Positions 22,009 to 32,454 of a stretch of DNA of 64,000 nucleotides are shown here, in pieces (positions within the stretch are counted from its first letter, which is position 1; every line of letters starts with the position of its first letter). The stretch is from Pseudopyrenochaeta lycopersici (taxonomy: Eukaryota; Ascomycota; Dothideomycetes; Pleosporales; Pseudopyrenochaetaceae): the NCBI GenBank assembly GCA_003313425.1, contig NHZP01000002.1:1674001-1738000 (forward strand). Reading direction: 5' to 3'. A program made the translations under genes and the position numbers. Under the pieces are notes generated by a model. That model ran no database searches and was not told the DNA's origin. It worked only from the letters and a program-made list of their open reading frames with translations.

Positions 22009-25000
22009 ATGGATATACTACGCATCTCGGAACTCAACCCCGAGCTGCCCGCGCTCGAGTCCAAACAGTTCAAAGCCGCAGTTAATCTAATATGGCCATA
22101 CTCGTCTTCGGCGCGCCAGTTCGCCCTATTGCTCGCCGAACCCGATTTCCGATTACGACGAAAGAAAGGCCAAGTCAGAGCGCGTTTCTCTGGCTCCAGC
22201 GCAAAGGCTATTGCGACAACAGGTGTAGGAATTGGTGATGTGGTTATGCTGAGCCTGCGAGGCGCACAATTTGTACGGGAAGGCGCTGTCAATACGCCAG
22301 GCAAGAGTATAGACTGGGAGTTGTCCTATACACAAACTGTGGTAGTTCAGGTCTTCCGCGGCGGGAGTGAGATTGCTAATCTCGAGCTCGTCAATGTTGC
22401 GCCAACACCGGCGCCGCCGTCGCCTACTCGTCCGCAGCCGGTAGTAGTTACAAGCCCTGCTCGGCAGTGGTCTTCTCCGGCATTTCTCAAGCGTGCGCGA
22501 CTCTCGGACGGCCCATCTGTTGAGGGTTTATACGATCCTCTTGTAGACGAGAATGAGGAAGGCCATGATAAAAAGCGGCGAAGGAAGTCGTATAGAGATT
22601 GGACAGCATGGACTTACAGCGCAAGGACACCTTCACCGGAAAAGGAAAATGCCAGCATGGAAGAGGAATATGGCCTTTTGGAATTATCCCCCAGTCGCCC
22701 AACTCAGTTGCCATACACACCAGTTTCTCCAGCAAAGCACGAGTCACTGTCCGCCGCAGCCGAACCAGCAGATCACATAGGCAAAAATACGAAAAGACAC
22801 CAAGCACAAGAGGCGGGCCCTTCAGCGCCGGCTAGAAGTCAACCTGAGAAAGACATAGCTACTCGCGATGAACTAATTCAGAGACCAAAACAAGACCAAA
22901 TTGAACTCAGCGCTGCCTATTATGAGCTATACGCTGGCCCCAACGAGTTCCCCTCGGATGCGCAATATGCCTTTGGTGGCGACACAGAAGTGGATACTGA
23001 ACTGAACACTGAAGAAGAGGATGCCGTTCAAGACGGATTGGATGTAGTTAGTTTGAGTGTAACGGAACCCAACACGGAAGAGCAGGAAGATAATCAGCTG
23101 CATCCCATCGAGCACGCAGTATTCGAAGCCGAATCGGGTGACAATACATGGCATAACGCTACAGCGGCGGGAGATGGCACGATTGGAGATGATAACTTGG
23201 TCAAGGAAGTGCAACAATCTACGAGCAATACGACCGAAAGTGTGGATGATGGCCTCCAATCATCCACACGCATAATGCCTGGATCGTCAGCTGGAATCAA
23301 CCGGGTGCCAACAATTGTGATGTCTCCTCCCATCCTAGCCACCATCCAAACCGACTTTTCGGCCATTGTCACACCTGGCATGCTGACTCCTATCGGTCGA
23401 GAGCCAGCAAGTCCAACTCTTCGACCACTTGATTCTGCCACACTCCCATTACCGTCACCGTTTCCAGGGGAGCGCGACATCAACATAGGCTCGTATCTCG
23501 ACCATGTTGCAACCGAACAAGACCCTATAGTATCTGAGCCTCAAGTAGAGGAACTAGAGCCTCCGAGCGATGTCAGCTATATTTTGGAGACTTCCTTTTT
23601 CAGTTCAATAAACTCTTCGAAGGCTTCTGCATTTCATCCAAATCACGAATCGGCCTTTACTCCAGTACGATTCACGTTTGGCATGGATGGGGCTGGGTTT
23701 TCTCGTCCGTTGGAGCTTTCATCTCCAGAACCGGAAGAGGCTGCAATCAAGGACAGCGAGAGCGACGTACAGCGTGATGCAAGTGTGCTCATCAACCTCT
23801 ACAAGGATGCAACAGGCGCTGTAGATGTGCAACCATTGGACAATTTACCTGTTGGGACCAAAACAGACGAGCCAAAACTCCAGCAGGTCAGTGATGGTGC
23901 CGAAAGGTACTTGAATGATACTGTGGAAATAGAGGAGCCTGAGATGATCGAGCTTTCTTCTGGCTCGGAATCAGAAGAAAGTAAAGATGACAGCAACATG
24001 TTGGGCGAATTTGACGGAGTTGTTGATGCTGATCGCCTTGCAAACTGGAGCCATGAAGTTGAGGCTGAGCCGAGCTTAGGGAAGGGCCAGAGATTTACCG
24101 TTCACAGAGAGCCTCTGGGCTATCCAAGCTTACTGGAACCAGAGGAGAGTTTTATGAACAGTAATTATCGATTTGCGGAGCCTTCAAAGAATGTCCATCT
24201 AGACCCACAGTCTGAAGACCGTATCGTCCACGAAGAACCTGGTCTAGAAGCCAAGCCGCAGAATTTTGATGAGCGGCTTATACCTGGCACCTCCAGATCT
24301 ATTATGCAAGACCAAGGCCAAGAGTCACCTCTACATAATGCCTCGCTTCAGTCAACGGAAGCTGAAATGTATAGTGACATTGGAATTACACATTTTGCAC
24401 CTGGAGCATCGAGTGTCGGCACAACTGCGGGAAACGCTCCATCAACTTACCCTCCATTCGGTCAAGAAACCGAAATCAGTGTTGATCGAGATGAGCACCT
24501 ACTGAAGGGCGCTGACGGCGAGCCACAACAAGCCTTAGATGATTTAGATGATATGGATACGGACATACAAGACAATTCTCGGAGAGGAGAGTGGACGCAC
24601 ATGCCAGAATGGCAACCAGGTGACGTACCTGACCATCACCCAGATGTGAAACTGGAATCAATTGAGGAGGCTTCTCCTTTTTTCACGAGACAAGCGGATA
24701 CACAGGCCACGCAGGCATCATCTAGTGAGCTCTTGATTGCGGTTCCAGGAGAAGATCAAGGGCCCGGCAAGTTGCAATCCGTATCTGTACCTGCTACGGC
24801 ACCTGCTAGAAATACGCGATCGAAGACTAAGACCTCATTATCGCCGGCCCAAGAAGAAGTACCTGCTCAAAAGCGTAACACGCGATCAACGAGGCCCAAA
24901 GCCTCCGTGACGTCTGTCACCCGTGCAATACTCTCCCCTCAAAGAACCAGGACTCGTTCGACTATGTCTCCGACTCAAGACGCCGCACAGAGTTCTCCTT

Positions 25001-26565
25001 ACAGTCTTCGATCTCAATCAAACATACTGTCGCCTACGAAAAGCACGTCGAGCACAAAATTTCCGACCCAGCACAAGCATACTTCTCAACGGAGTATAGA
25101 CTCAATCTCCGATATCAATGCATCTCAATTAGAGGAACGTGATCCATTCAGGATGAGTTCTGAGCCGTCACAAGAGCTACACGCCTCGCAAGGTGATGGT
25201 ATCAGTCATTCCAAGCCACCCCCAGCAAGTGCACCGGAGGCGAAGAATAGGTCTGATTCTCCAGGTCACTCTTCCAATACCAAACTACCAGAAATTAGTC
25301 CGAGCAGACGTCTTCGTTCAAGTGGGGTCTCAGCCGAGACTGCTTCTTCTAGCCTTCGCAACGTGCGCAGAACTAGGAGACATGTGTACGATCTTTCGCA
25401 AGATCCTAAAGAGCCCGGTAAAGGTCTGTCGGATGCCGTGACTCCCAGAGCTCTTCAAGAAACCGGAGCTTCTGCTGAAGCCGTACTGCACAGTGAAGGT
25501 GAAGCCAGTCAAATTCGCAGCTCACCGCCTCCCGCTGTTTTCGCGATTCCTTCACATGATCAACAACCTGCTATGGATAGCAATAGGCTTCCTACCCCCG
25601 AGGCGACACAACAAACTACAACGGAATCCCAGACTGCAATTATGGCCGACAAGCCGCAACAAAGCCTACCTATTACACCCCAGCTCACACAAACTGCTTC
25701 CACAGGACTTAACTCGTTCCAAACAGATGTTGATGTGGACGAAATTGCTGTGAAGAGTACTATGAACACTACGCCTATCGCAAAATCTACTTCCCGCCGC
25801 AACTTGAATTCTACAGACATCGCCTCAGCATCTGCCTCTCCATCACTTGAAGATCCATCATCTGATGTGGAACCCGACTCCACACTTGAACAGCCCTCCA
25901 TCGGTCTCTCTACACCGCTCGCATACTACACACCCATAAAGGATTTAGTGTACTTCCTGAATCGCTCTTCGCAATTTCACTCGTCCCAGAACCCTGATGT
26001 GCTCGCTCTCGTGACCTCATCAACCACATCTTCCCAACGCGCGGCAAAGGGGCCTAAACATTGGAATACCACTCTACACATCACCGACCTCAGCACCTGG
26101 CCAGTGATGACAACAGTCAACATCTTCCGCGCATATCAGACTGCCCTCCCACATGCAGACGCGGGCGACATCATTTTACTCCGCTCTTTCGGCGTCAAAA
26201 GCCTTAACCGCCACCCTACCTTGATCAGTGCAGATGAGAGTAGTTGGTGTGTATGGCGCTACGGTAAACCTGTGTGGAGTGCGCAGAAGGGTGCTTTCGG
26301 GGAAGTTAAGGCGCGGGAGGAGACGAGGGGCCCGGATGTGGAGAGCGGCGAGGGTGAATGGAGAGAAGTCGAACGCCTCCGCAATTGGTACGTCAGTGAG
26401 ATTAAGAGCGAGCTGGAATTAAAAGAGGAAAGCCAGATTAAGACGAGATCGAAGGATAAGGTGGTTGAGGAAGCGGAAGAGCATGGAGAGGCCGAAGGCC
26501 CCGAAGTGAAGAAAGATACTGGAGTAAAGACAAGAAGCCAAGCCAAGCGGAAGGTAGCTGGTTGA
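22009..26565 (+). CDS. Telo_bind (POT1/Cdc13-type OB fold) domain protein
   Basis: Uninterrupted frame of 1518 codons. The start at 22009 opens directly into a folded N-terminal region (MDILRISELNPELPALESKQ; ARQFALLLAEPDFRLRRKKG; IGDVVMLSLRGAQF) that looks like an OB fold to about residue 130. Some 1150 residues of low-complexity acidic, Ser/Thr/Pro/Gln-rich sequence follow, with basic islands such as RKRRRKS-type and repeated NTRS motifs near 935-965. At about residues 1303-1420 a Telo_bind domain is recognisable (AYYTPIKDLVYFLN, WNTTLHITDLSTWP, DAGDIILLRSFGVKSLNRHP, WCVWRYGKPVWS). In this family the domain binds single-stranded telomeric DNA in POT1 and Cdc13. The tail is charged. The layout differs from canonical POT1, which carries its OB folds at the N terminus, so a role as a Cdc13-like or other telomere or ssDNA factor is inferred, not shown. 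Confidence 0.85.
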   Translation: MDILRISELNPELPALESKQFKAAVNLIWPYSSSARQFALLLAEPDFRLRRKKGQVRARFSGSSAKAIATTGVGIGDVVMLSLRGAQFVREGAVNTPGKSIDWELSYTQTVVVQVFRGGSEIANLELVNVAPTPAPPSPTRPQPVVVTSPARQWSSPAFLKRARLSDGPSVEGLYDPLVDENEEGHDKKRRRKSYRDWTAWTYSARTPSPEKENASMEEEYGLLELSPSRPTQLPYTPVSPAKHESLSAAAEPADHIGKNTKRHQAQEAGPSAPARSQPEKDIATRDELIQRPKQDQIELSAAYYELYAGPNEFPSDAQYAFGGDTEVDTELNTEEEDAVQDGLDVVSLSVTEPNTEEQEDNQLHPIEHAVFEAESGDNTWHNATAAGDGTIGDDNLVKEVQQSTSNTTESVDDGLQSSTRIMPGSSAGINRVPTIVMSPPILATIQTDFSAIVTPGMLTPIGREPASPTLRPLDSATLPLPSPFPGERDINIGSYLDHVATEQDPIVSEPQVEELEPPSDVSYILETSFFSSINSSKASAFHPNHESAFTPVRFTFGMDGAGFSRPLELSSPEPEEAAIKDSESDVQRDASVLINLYKDATGAVDVQPLDNLPVGTKTDEPKLQQVSDGAERYLNDTVEIEEPEMIELSSGSESEESKDDSNMLGEFDGVVDADRLANWSHEVEAEPSLGKGQRFTVHREPLGYPSLLEPEESFMNSNYRFAEPSKNVHLDPQSEDRIVHEEPGLEAKPQNFDERLIPGTSRSIMQDQGQESPLHNASLQSTEAEMYSDIGITHFAPGASSVGTTAGNAPSTYPPFGQETEISVDRDEHLLKGADGEPQQALDDLDDMDTDIQDNSRRGEWTHMPEWQPGDVPDHHPDVKLESIEEASPFFTRQADTQATQASSSELLIAVPGEDQGPGKLQSVSVPATAPARNTRSKTKTSLSPAQEEVPAQKRNTRSTRPKASVTSVTRAILSPQRTRTRSTMSPTQDAAQSSPYSLRSQSNILSPTKSTSSTKFPTQHKHTSQRSIDSISDINASQLEERDPFRMSSEPSQELHASQGDGISHSKPPPASAPEAKNRSDSPGHSSNTKLPEISPSRRLRSSGVSAETASSSLRNVRRTRRHVYDLSQDPKEPGKGLSDAVTPRALQETGASAEAVLHSEGEASQIRSSPPPAVFAIPSHDQQPAMDSNRLPTPEATQQTTTESQTAIMADKPQQSLPITPQLTQTASTGLNSFQTDVDVDEIAVKSTMNTTPIAKSTSRRNLNSTDIASASASPSLEDPSSDVEPDSTLEQPSIGLSTPLAYYTPIKDLVYFLNRSSQFHSSQNPDVLALVTSSTTSSQRAAKGPKHWNTTLHITDLSTWPVMTTVNIFRAYQTALPHADAGDIILLRSFGVKSLNRHPTLISADESSWCVWRYGKPVWSAQKGAFGEVKAREETRGPDVESGEGEWREVERLRNWYVSEIKSELELKEESQIKTRSKDKVVEEAEEHGEAEGPEVKKDTGVKTRSQAKRKVAG

Positions 26566-27020
26566 AAGTGGCAATGGCAATTGGTGTAATTTGGTGTTGC
26601 ATTTGCATAGTCCGGCGTCGTGATCGGGAAACCAGGGTACAATGCGACTGGGCAAGGAAATGTATGTACAGGTATGGCAGCTATAGTTCCGTAGTATGGG
26701 CTGCGGTCACGCAGTGTGCATAAGACGTCACAACCATCATATGACTGTAATCACGATCACAGTTTTGCATGTCGAAGTGTCTTGATAGAGATCATTCGTT
26801 GTGTCTCATTTTGAAATTCTAGTTTATGTTCATTTTGATCATGCAGATTCGTTGCTCATGGTCCACACCGATACCACTAGGCCCCGACTGACAGCTCGCT
26901 GCGATTTTATAACTACTACATTAACGTAGGACTCTGTGAGGAAGTCTTGGTGAACTTTTCGCTAAAATGTCGCGACCACTATGCCATTCTGAGCCGCCCA
27001 TGGCACAATTATGAACACGT
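26566..27020. other. Intergenic, convergent gene ends
   Basis: About 455 bp between the Telo_bind gene and the 3' end of nucleoside diphosphate kinase. AT-rich, probably two 3' UTRs and terminator regions. Nothing else seen. Confidence 0.4.
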
Positions 27021-27737
27021 CTACTTCTCGTAAACCCAGTCGTGCTGAGCAGACTTCCAGCTCTGGACCTCACCCTGGCCGAACCAGAGAGCAATCTCCT
27101 TCTTTCCGTTCTCAACGCTGTCGGAGCCGTGGCACACGTTACGGCCGACATCGAGGGCGTAGTCGCCACGGATGGTGCCGGGGGCGGACGCGAGGGGGTT
27201 GGTGGCACCGAGGATGGCACGGCCGGTCTTGACCGCATCACGGCCTTCCCAGACCATGGCGCAGACGGGGCCGGATCCCATGTCTGAAAGTCATTAGTAT
27301 GGAGTCTTGTTACAGGTGGGGGAAGAAGGGACATACAGGCAATTAGACCAGGGAAGAAGGGCTTGTCGCTCAGATCAGCGTAGTGCTTCTCGAGGTGCTC
27401 CTTGGAAGGAGTGACGAGCTTGATAGCAGCAAGCTTGAAACCGCGGTTCTCGAAGCGAGAGATGATGGGACCGATGAGGCCACGCTGTTGAAAGTTAGCA
27501 TCTGCACCAAATAATAAGGACCCCGCCCCAATCGACTTGCCCCGCAATAGCTAGGCAGTGATAATGGGAGGATGAGATGAGCAGGGCTTGCTGCTAGAGC
27601 AATTGACATACCTGGACGCCATCAGGCTTGACAGCAATGAAGCTATTCAGCAGTCAGTATCCTGTATATGTACACCGCCAATTTATCCATCCAATTCTCT
27701 ATTGACGAAAGAAAACATACGTTTGCTCGGTAGTCAT
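27021..27737 (-). CDS. ndk1: Nucleoside diphosphate kinase
   Basis: Transfers the gamma-phosphate from ATP to other NDPs through a phosphohistidine. Four exons on the minus strand: 27737-27721, 27642-27612, 27484-27337 and 27283-27021. They give 152 residues, the normal family length. The product reads [21 protein letters not shown], then [50 protein letters not shown] and the active-site RNVCHGSDS with the catalytic His, ending VYEK. All junctions use GTATGT or GTAAGT-like donors and restore conserved blocks, so the model is firm although the first two exons are only 17 and 31 nt. It is divergent from the glucosidase II gene and shares its short upstream region. Confidence 0.95.
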
Positions 27738-28075
27738 TCTGGTGGCTGTTTAAAAGTTGATATGTTGTTGTAAATGTAATATTTTCTTGGAGTCGAGAAC
27801 GCTTGAGGGGAAAGGAGAAGACCTGGACTTGAACTGGGAAATTTTGAGCTGGCGCCGGTGGTGGGGTTGCTGCGGTCTGCGTTGGCGGGGTGAGGCGGTA
27901 ACAAGGGGCAGTTTGCGGGTTGCATAAAGTTGTGCTGGATTTGTGCAAGCTGTGCTCCACTCGCCTGCATGCTTATGTAAGGTCCGTCTCAGGTCCAATG
28001 TGGCATCTCAAGCGCTGCAAGTTGACAATACTATTGAGGCTGGCTTGCGAAGTACTTTTTCACTAGCCGCCAGCC
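27738..28075. promoter_or_regulatory. Shared bidirectional promoter, ndk1 / glucosidase II
   Basis: The start codons of two housekeeping genes point away from each other across 338 bp. The interval is pyrimidine-rich on the side of each gene. Joint control of both genes from this segment is inferred from spacing only; no specific factor site was identified. Confidence 0.5.
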
Positions 28076-31000
28076 ATGATTTCGTTACGGCAGAGGTCCG
28101 CTCCCCGGTGGACGGCTGTGTTCCTGCTATGGGCTGTGCTGTGTTGCCTGATCGTGCCAGCTGGTACGTAGTTCAGCCCTTGGGGCTGTAGCTACCTTAT
28201 AAACGCTCTTCGCCCTCCGTCCGTCGCTATGAAGAAGCTAATTGAATTCAATAGTTATGGTCAAGCATGATAATTTCAAGAAATGCCATCAATCCGGCTT
28301 CTGTAAGCGAAACCGCCAATTCGCTGACGATGTCACCGCGTCGAGCCACTGGAACTCGCCTTACGCTCTCGATCCCGCTTCGATTACATTCAAGGATGGC
28401 CAATTGGACGGCATTGTGCTCAAGACACTTAAGGAGGGCGAGGAGAAGGCTCGATTGCCGCTTACCGTTACGCTCCTCGATTCTGGCGTTGCGCGAGTTA
28501 CACTGGATGAGGAGAAACGAGCAAAGGGCGATATCGAGTTGAGGCACGATAGCAAAGCGAGGAAGGAGAGATACAACGAGGCTGGCAATTGGGCGCTTGT
28601 TGGGGGCCTCAAGGTCTCTCAGGGCGCTGCATTGAATGCGGAAGCTGAGCAAGGGTACACCAGGATCGTCTATGGAAAGGCAGGCCAGCACCAGGCTGTA
28701 ATTCGACATGCTCCTTTTGGAATTGAGTTCCAAAGAGATGGTGAGACTCAAGTCAAGTTCAATGAGAGGGGTTTCCTGAACGTGGAGCATTGGAGACCAA
28801 AGGTCGAGAAGCCGAAGGAGGAAGAAAAGAAGGAGGGCGAGGAGGAAAAGAAAGAAGAAGAGAAAAAGGAAGAGGAGAAGAAAGCAGAAGAACAAGCAGA
28901 AGAACAAGCCGAAGACGAGAGCACCTGGTGGGAGGAGACCTTTGGTGGTAACACCGACAGCAAGCCCAGAGGCCCTGAAGCTATTTCGCTCGATATCTCG
29001 TTCCCTGGTTACGAGCATGTATTTGGCATTCCAGAGCATGCCACAAGTCTTTCACTGAAAACTACAAGGTATGCATACCCATGAAGAGATTATTTTCACG
29101 GGCTAATATACTTCAGAGGCGGCGATAATGCTTACGACGAGCCATACCGGCTGTACAACGCTGATGTCTTCGAGTACGAGTTGGACAGCCCCATGACACT
29201 GTACGGCGCTATTCCCTTCATGCAAGCACATCGCAAAGGTTCAACCGTTGGTGTCTTCTGGCTCAATGCTGCCGAGACCTGGATTGATGTCACGAAGAAG
29301 AAGAATACTGCCAATCCTCTTGCTCTTGGTGTCAAAGGCCATACTGACACCCAGACCCACTGGATGTCGGAGAGCGGTCTGTTGGACGTCTTTGTTTTTC
29401 TCGGCCCAACCCCTCAAGATCTTACCCGCCAGTACGGTGAGCTGACTGGCTTCACTGCCATGCCGCAATCTTTCGCCATTGCCTACCATCAGTGCAGATG
29501 GAACTATGTGACCGACGACGATGTTAAAGATGTTGATCGGCGATTTGACAAGTTCAACATTCCATACGATGTAATCTGGCTTGACATTGAGTACACGCAT
29601 GAGAAGAAGTACTTTACTTGGGACCCACTGACTTTCGTAAACCCCGACAAGATGCATAAGCAGCTTGCCAAGCGCGACCGGAAGCTCGTCGCCATCATCG
29701 ACCCTCATATTAAGAACACCGACAACTATCCTGTCATTGACGAGCTCAAGAAGAAGGACTTGGCTGTCAAGAACAAGGATGGAAACCACTACGAGGGATG
29801 GTGCTGGCCGGGATCTTCCATGTGGATCGATTGCTTCAATCCCGCCGCCATCGACTGGTGGAAGGGTCTGTTCAAGTATGACAAGTTCAAGGGCACTGCA
29901 CCAAACACTTTTATCTGGAATGACATGAACGAGCCTTCGGTTTTCAACGGCCCTGAGACCACCATGCCAAAGGACAACTTGCACCACGGTAACTGGGAGC
30001 ATCGCGATGTCCATAACCTTAACGGCATGACGTTCCACAATGCGACCTACCAGGCCATTACCGAGCGCAAGAAGGGCGAGGTACGTCGTCCGTTCGTACT
30101 TACTCGCGCTTTCTACTCTGGTAGCCAACGTAGTGCTGCGATGTGGACTGGCGACAATCTGGCTGAGTGGTCTCACCTTGAAGCTTCTATTCCCATGGTT
30201 CTCAACCAGGGTATTTCTGGCTTTCCCTTTGCAGGTGCTGATGTTGGAGGTTTCTTCGGTAATCCAAGCAAAGAACTTCTTACCCGCTGGTACCAGACTG
30301 GCATCTACTACCCATTTTTCCGTGGCCATGCTCACATAGACACCCGTCGTCGTGAGCCCTACGTCCCAGGCGCACCATATACCGAGATTATCACTAAGGC
30401 CCTTCGTCTGCGATACCAGCTGCTGCCAGCCTGGTACACTGCTTTCCATGAGGCTTCCACGACTGGCGCGCCTATCGTTCGACCAAACTTCTACGTCCAC
30501 CCCGAGGATGAGAATGGGTTTGCCGTCGATGACCAGCTATACATTGGCTCCACTGGTCTCCTCGCCAAGCCAGTCACAAAGGAAGGTGTAGACAGTGTGT
30601 CTGTATATATTGCTGACAGCCAGCCGTACTATGACTATTTTGATTACACTACCTATCAAGGCACCGGACCGCACACCGTACCAGCACCCCTCGACAAGAT
30701 CCCCCTTCTTATGCAAGGCGGGCACATTATCCCTCGTCGCGATCGCCCACGGCGCTCTTCGGGTCTTATGAAATTCGACCCTTTCACACTGGTGGTCGTG
30801 CTTGACAAAGACGGCAATGCCGATGGTACCTTATATCTCGATGATGGCGAAACCTTCGATTACCGAATGGGTGCTTTCATCCACCGTCGCTTCACATTTG
30901 ATGGCAAAAGGCAGGCTCTTACTTCGGCTAACCTCGATACTGGTCATCGGACTGTCAAACTTGAAAAGTATCTCAAGACGATGGAAAAGGTTCGCGTAGA

Positions 31001-31241
31001 GAAGATCATTGTAGTTGGCGCGCCAAGCAGTTGGAAGACTAAGAAGGAGGTCATTGTTATGGAGGAAGGTCAAAGAGAGAGCAAGAGGAAGAGGAAATTC
31101 CCGCTTGAGTACCATCCCGCCGAGGGGAAGAAAGCCGCTTGGGCTGTCGTCAGAGATCCCAGAGTTTGGATTAGTCGGGGATGGAAGATCGACTTTGCAG
31201 ATAAGGACGCTGGACATGAGCATCATGGCCATGAGCATTGA
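28076..31241 (+). CDS. gls2: ER glucosidase II alpha subunit (GH31)
   Basis: Trims the two inner alpha-1,3-linked glucoses from N-glycans in the ER lumen and so feeds the calnexin folding cycle. Three exons, 28076-28163, 28255-29068 and 29117-31241, give 1008 residues. Exon 1 encodes the signal peptide (core VFLLWAVLCCLIVPA) and joins in phase to VMVKHDNFKKCHQSGFCKRNR, the typical mature N terminus. The 48-nt second intron rebuilds SLKTTRGGDNAYDEPYRLYN. The GH31 catalytic barrel shows IWLDIEYTH, the nucleophile motif WNDMNEP (Asp near residue 570), WTGDNLAEW and GADVGGFFGNP. Between the N-terminal galactose-mutarotase-like domain and the barrel lies a Glu/Lys-rich low-complexity stretch (about 28800-28915). 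The C terminus is His-rich (GHEHHGHEH). It acts with a beta subunit that is not in this window. Confidence 0.95.
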
Positions 31242-32454
31242 TAAAAGGATGTGCAAGCCTATCGACAATTGTAACGAACGGTTCAGCGTTCCCATCTGGC
31301 TTCCACCTGCACGGTCAAATGGTGTTGGCAGTGAAGGCGTGAAAGACGACAAAAATCGTCGGGACGACGTGTAGAATATAGACTCAATACAATGGCTAGA
31401 CGCCAAACAATTATATTTTAGGTCCTTCTGACCGTGAACCCTGATGGTCTGTTCCCGTCACTACAGCCACGAAGACTGCAAGGGTTTTGATGTGAGCTAA
31501 GTGACATTGTTCTCACATGCCCGCATACATTGCTACACTCAGAATCCCAGATGCCAAGAGAGCCTGAAAAATATGCACAGGACCACTCGAACTAAGATAA
31601 ATAATACCAATCGCAGCACAACGCGCCATAATCCGCTTGAGTGTCGGTGCAGAAGGTTTGTGTGTTCATCGACTGCCTTCACCTTGACAAGGTAATAGAG
31701 CGGCAAGGACCGTCGAGACAAATGATGTAGACCGGGTGGAATGTGTAGTACCATATCTGGACACACACAGACCCCGAAAGTTCAATCAACTATCACCAGT
31801 CAACAGAGAGTGATCACCACTCATCAGTTCCTGGTGCATCAAACTGGCCCATTGTGTCGCAAATCCATATACGGCCTAGCTCTTGCTGATTGTTCCGTTA
31901 GGAGGATTTGCAGTCTTCTTTGTGTTTGTAGAATGTTGAAACTGGCGAAGTGAAGATTGGAAATCGAGAGTATATTCCACAATGCATAGTGCCCGCCCAG
32001 ATATGCGTGTATTTTGGACATGAGAGCTGCTTTCATAGTGGCATCCCCAGGCAACCCAGGCCTGCATTCGAACGAGGCATACATTCTGCGAGGCTTAGGC
32101 TGCGTCCAGTACGGATTTGCTTTCGGAGGATGCAGTGCAAGTCTAGAATATTCGAGCCCCTCTTTAACCCTTATCTGCCAACCTCATATCTACATAAAGC
32201 TATGTCTCGAGGTGTATATTGTTTAGGAATGATTGCTGAACTCTGGGAAGATTCGAGATAGGTATTGATAGACAAAAGCGAAGCGGTGGCTGAGGATTGG
32301 ATGATCGACTCGAAGGGACTAACCGTCGTGGTAAAACTCGTGTCTCTATTCGCATGACATTGTCGTATTGCGTGTTGCCATTATCGTCACAACGTGCTGG
32401 TCATACTCACCTCAAATCGTATGCGTGACAAACTTGTCCGGATACAACCTCTCC
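31242..32454. other. Intergenic, convergent gene ends
   Basis: 1.2 kb between glucosidase II and the minus-strand Zn2Cys6 gene. Open frames on both strands are short and overlapping, without recognisable domains. No repeat structure noticed. Confidence 0.4.

Noticed and set aside
28248..29039. 263-codon minus-strand frame rich in Leu/Phe
   Set aside because: Antisense of the Glu/Lys repeat and N-terminal part of glucosidase II; the hydrophobic run is just the complement of GAA/AAG repeats.
29241..30500. 419-codon minus-strand frame inside the glucosidase II gene
   Set aside because: It is antisense to strongly conserved GH31 coding sequence; the long open antisense frame comes from codon bias and has no domain of its own.
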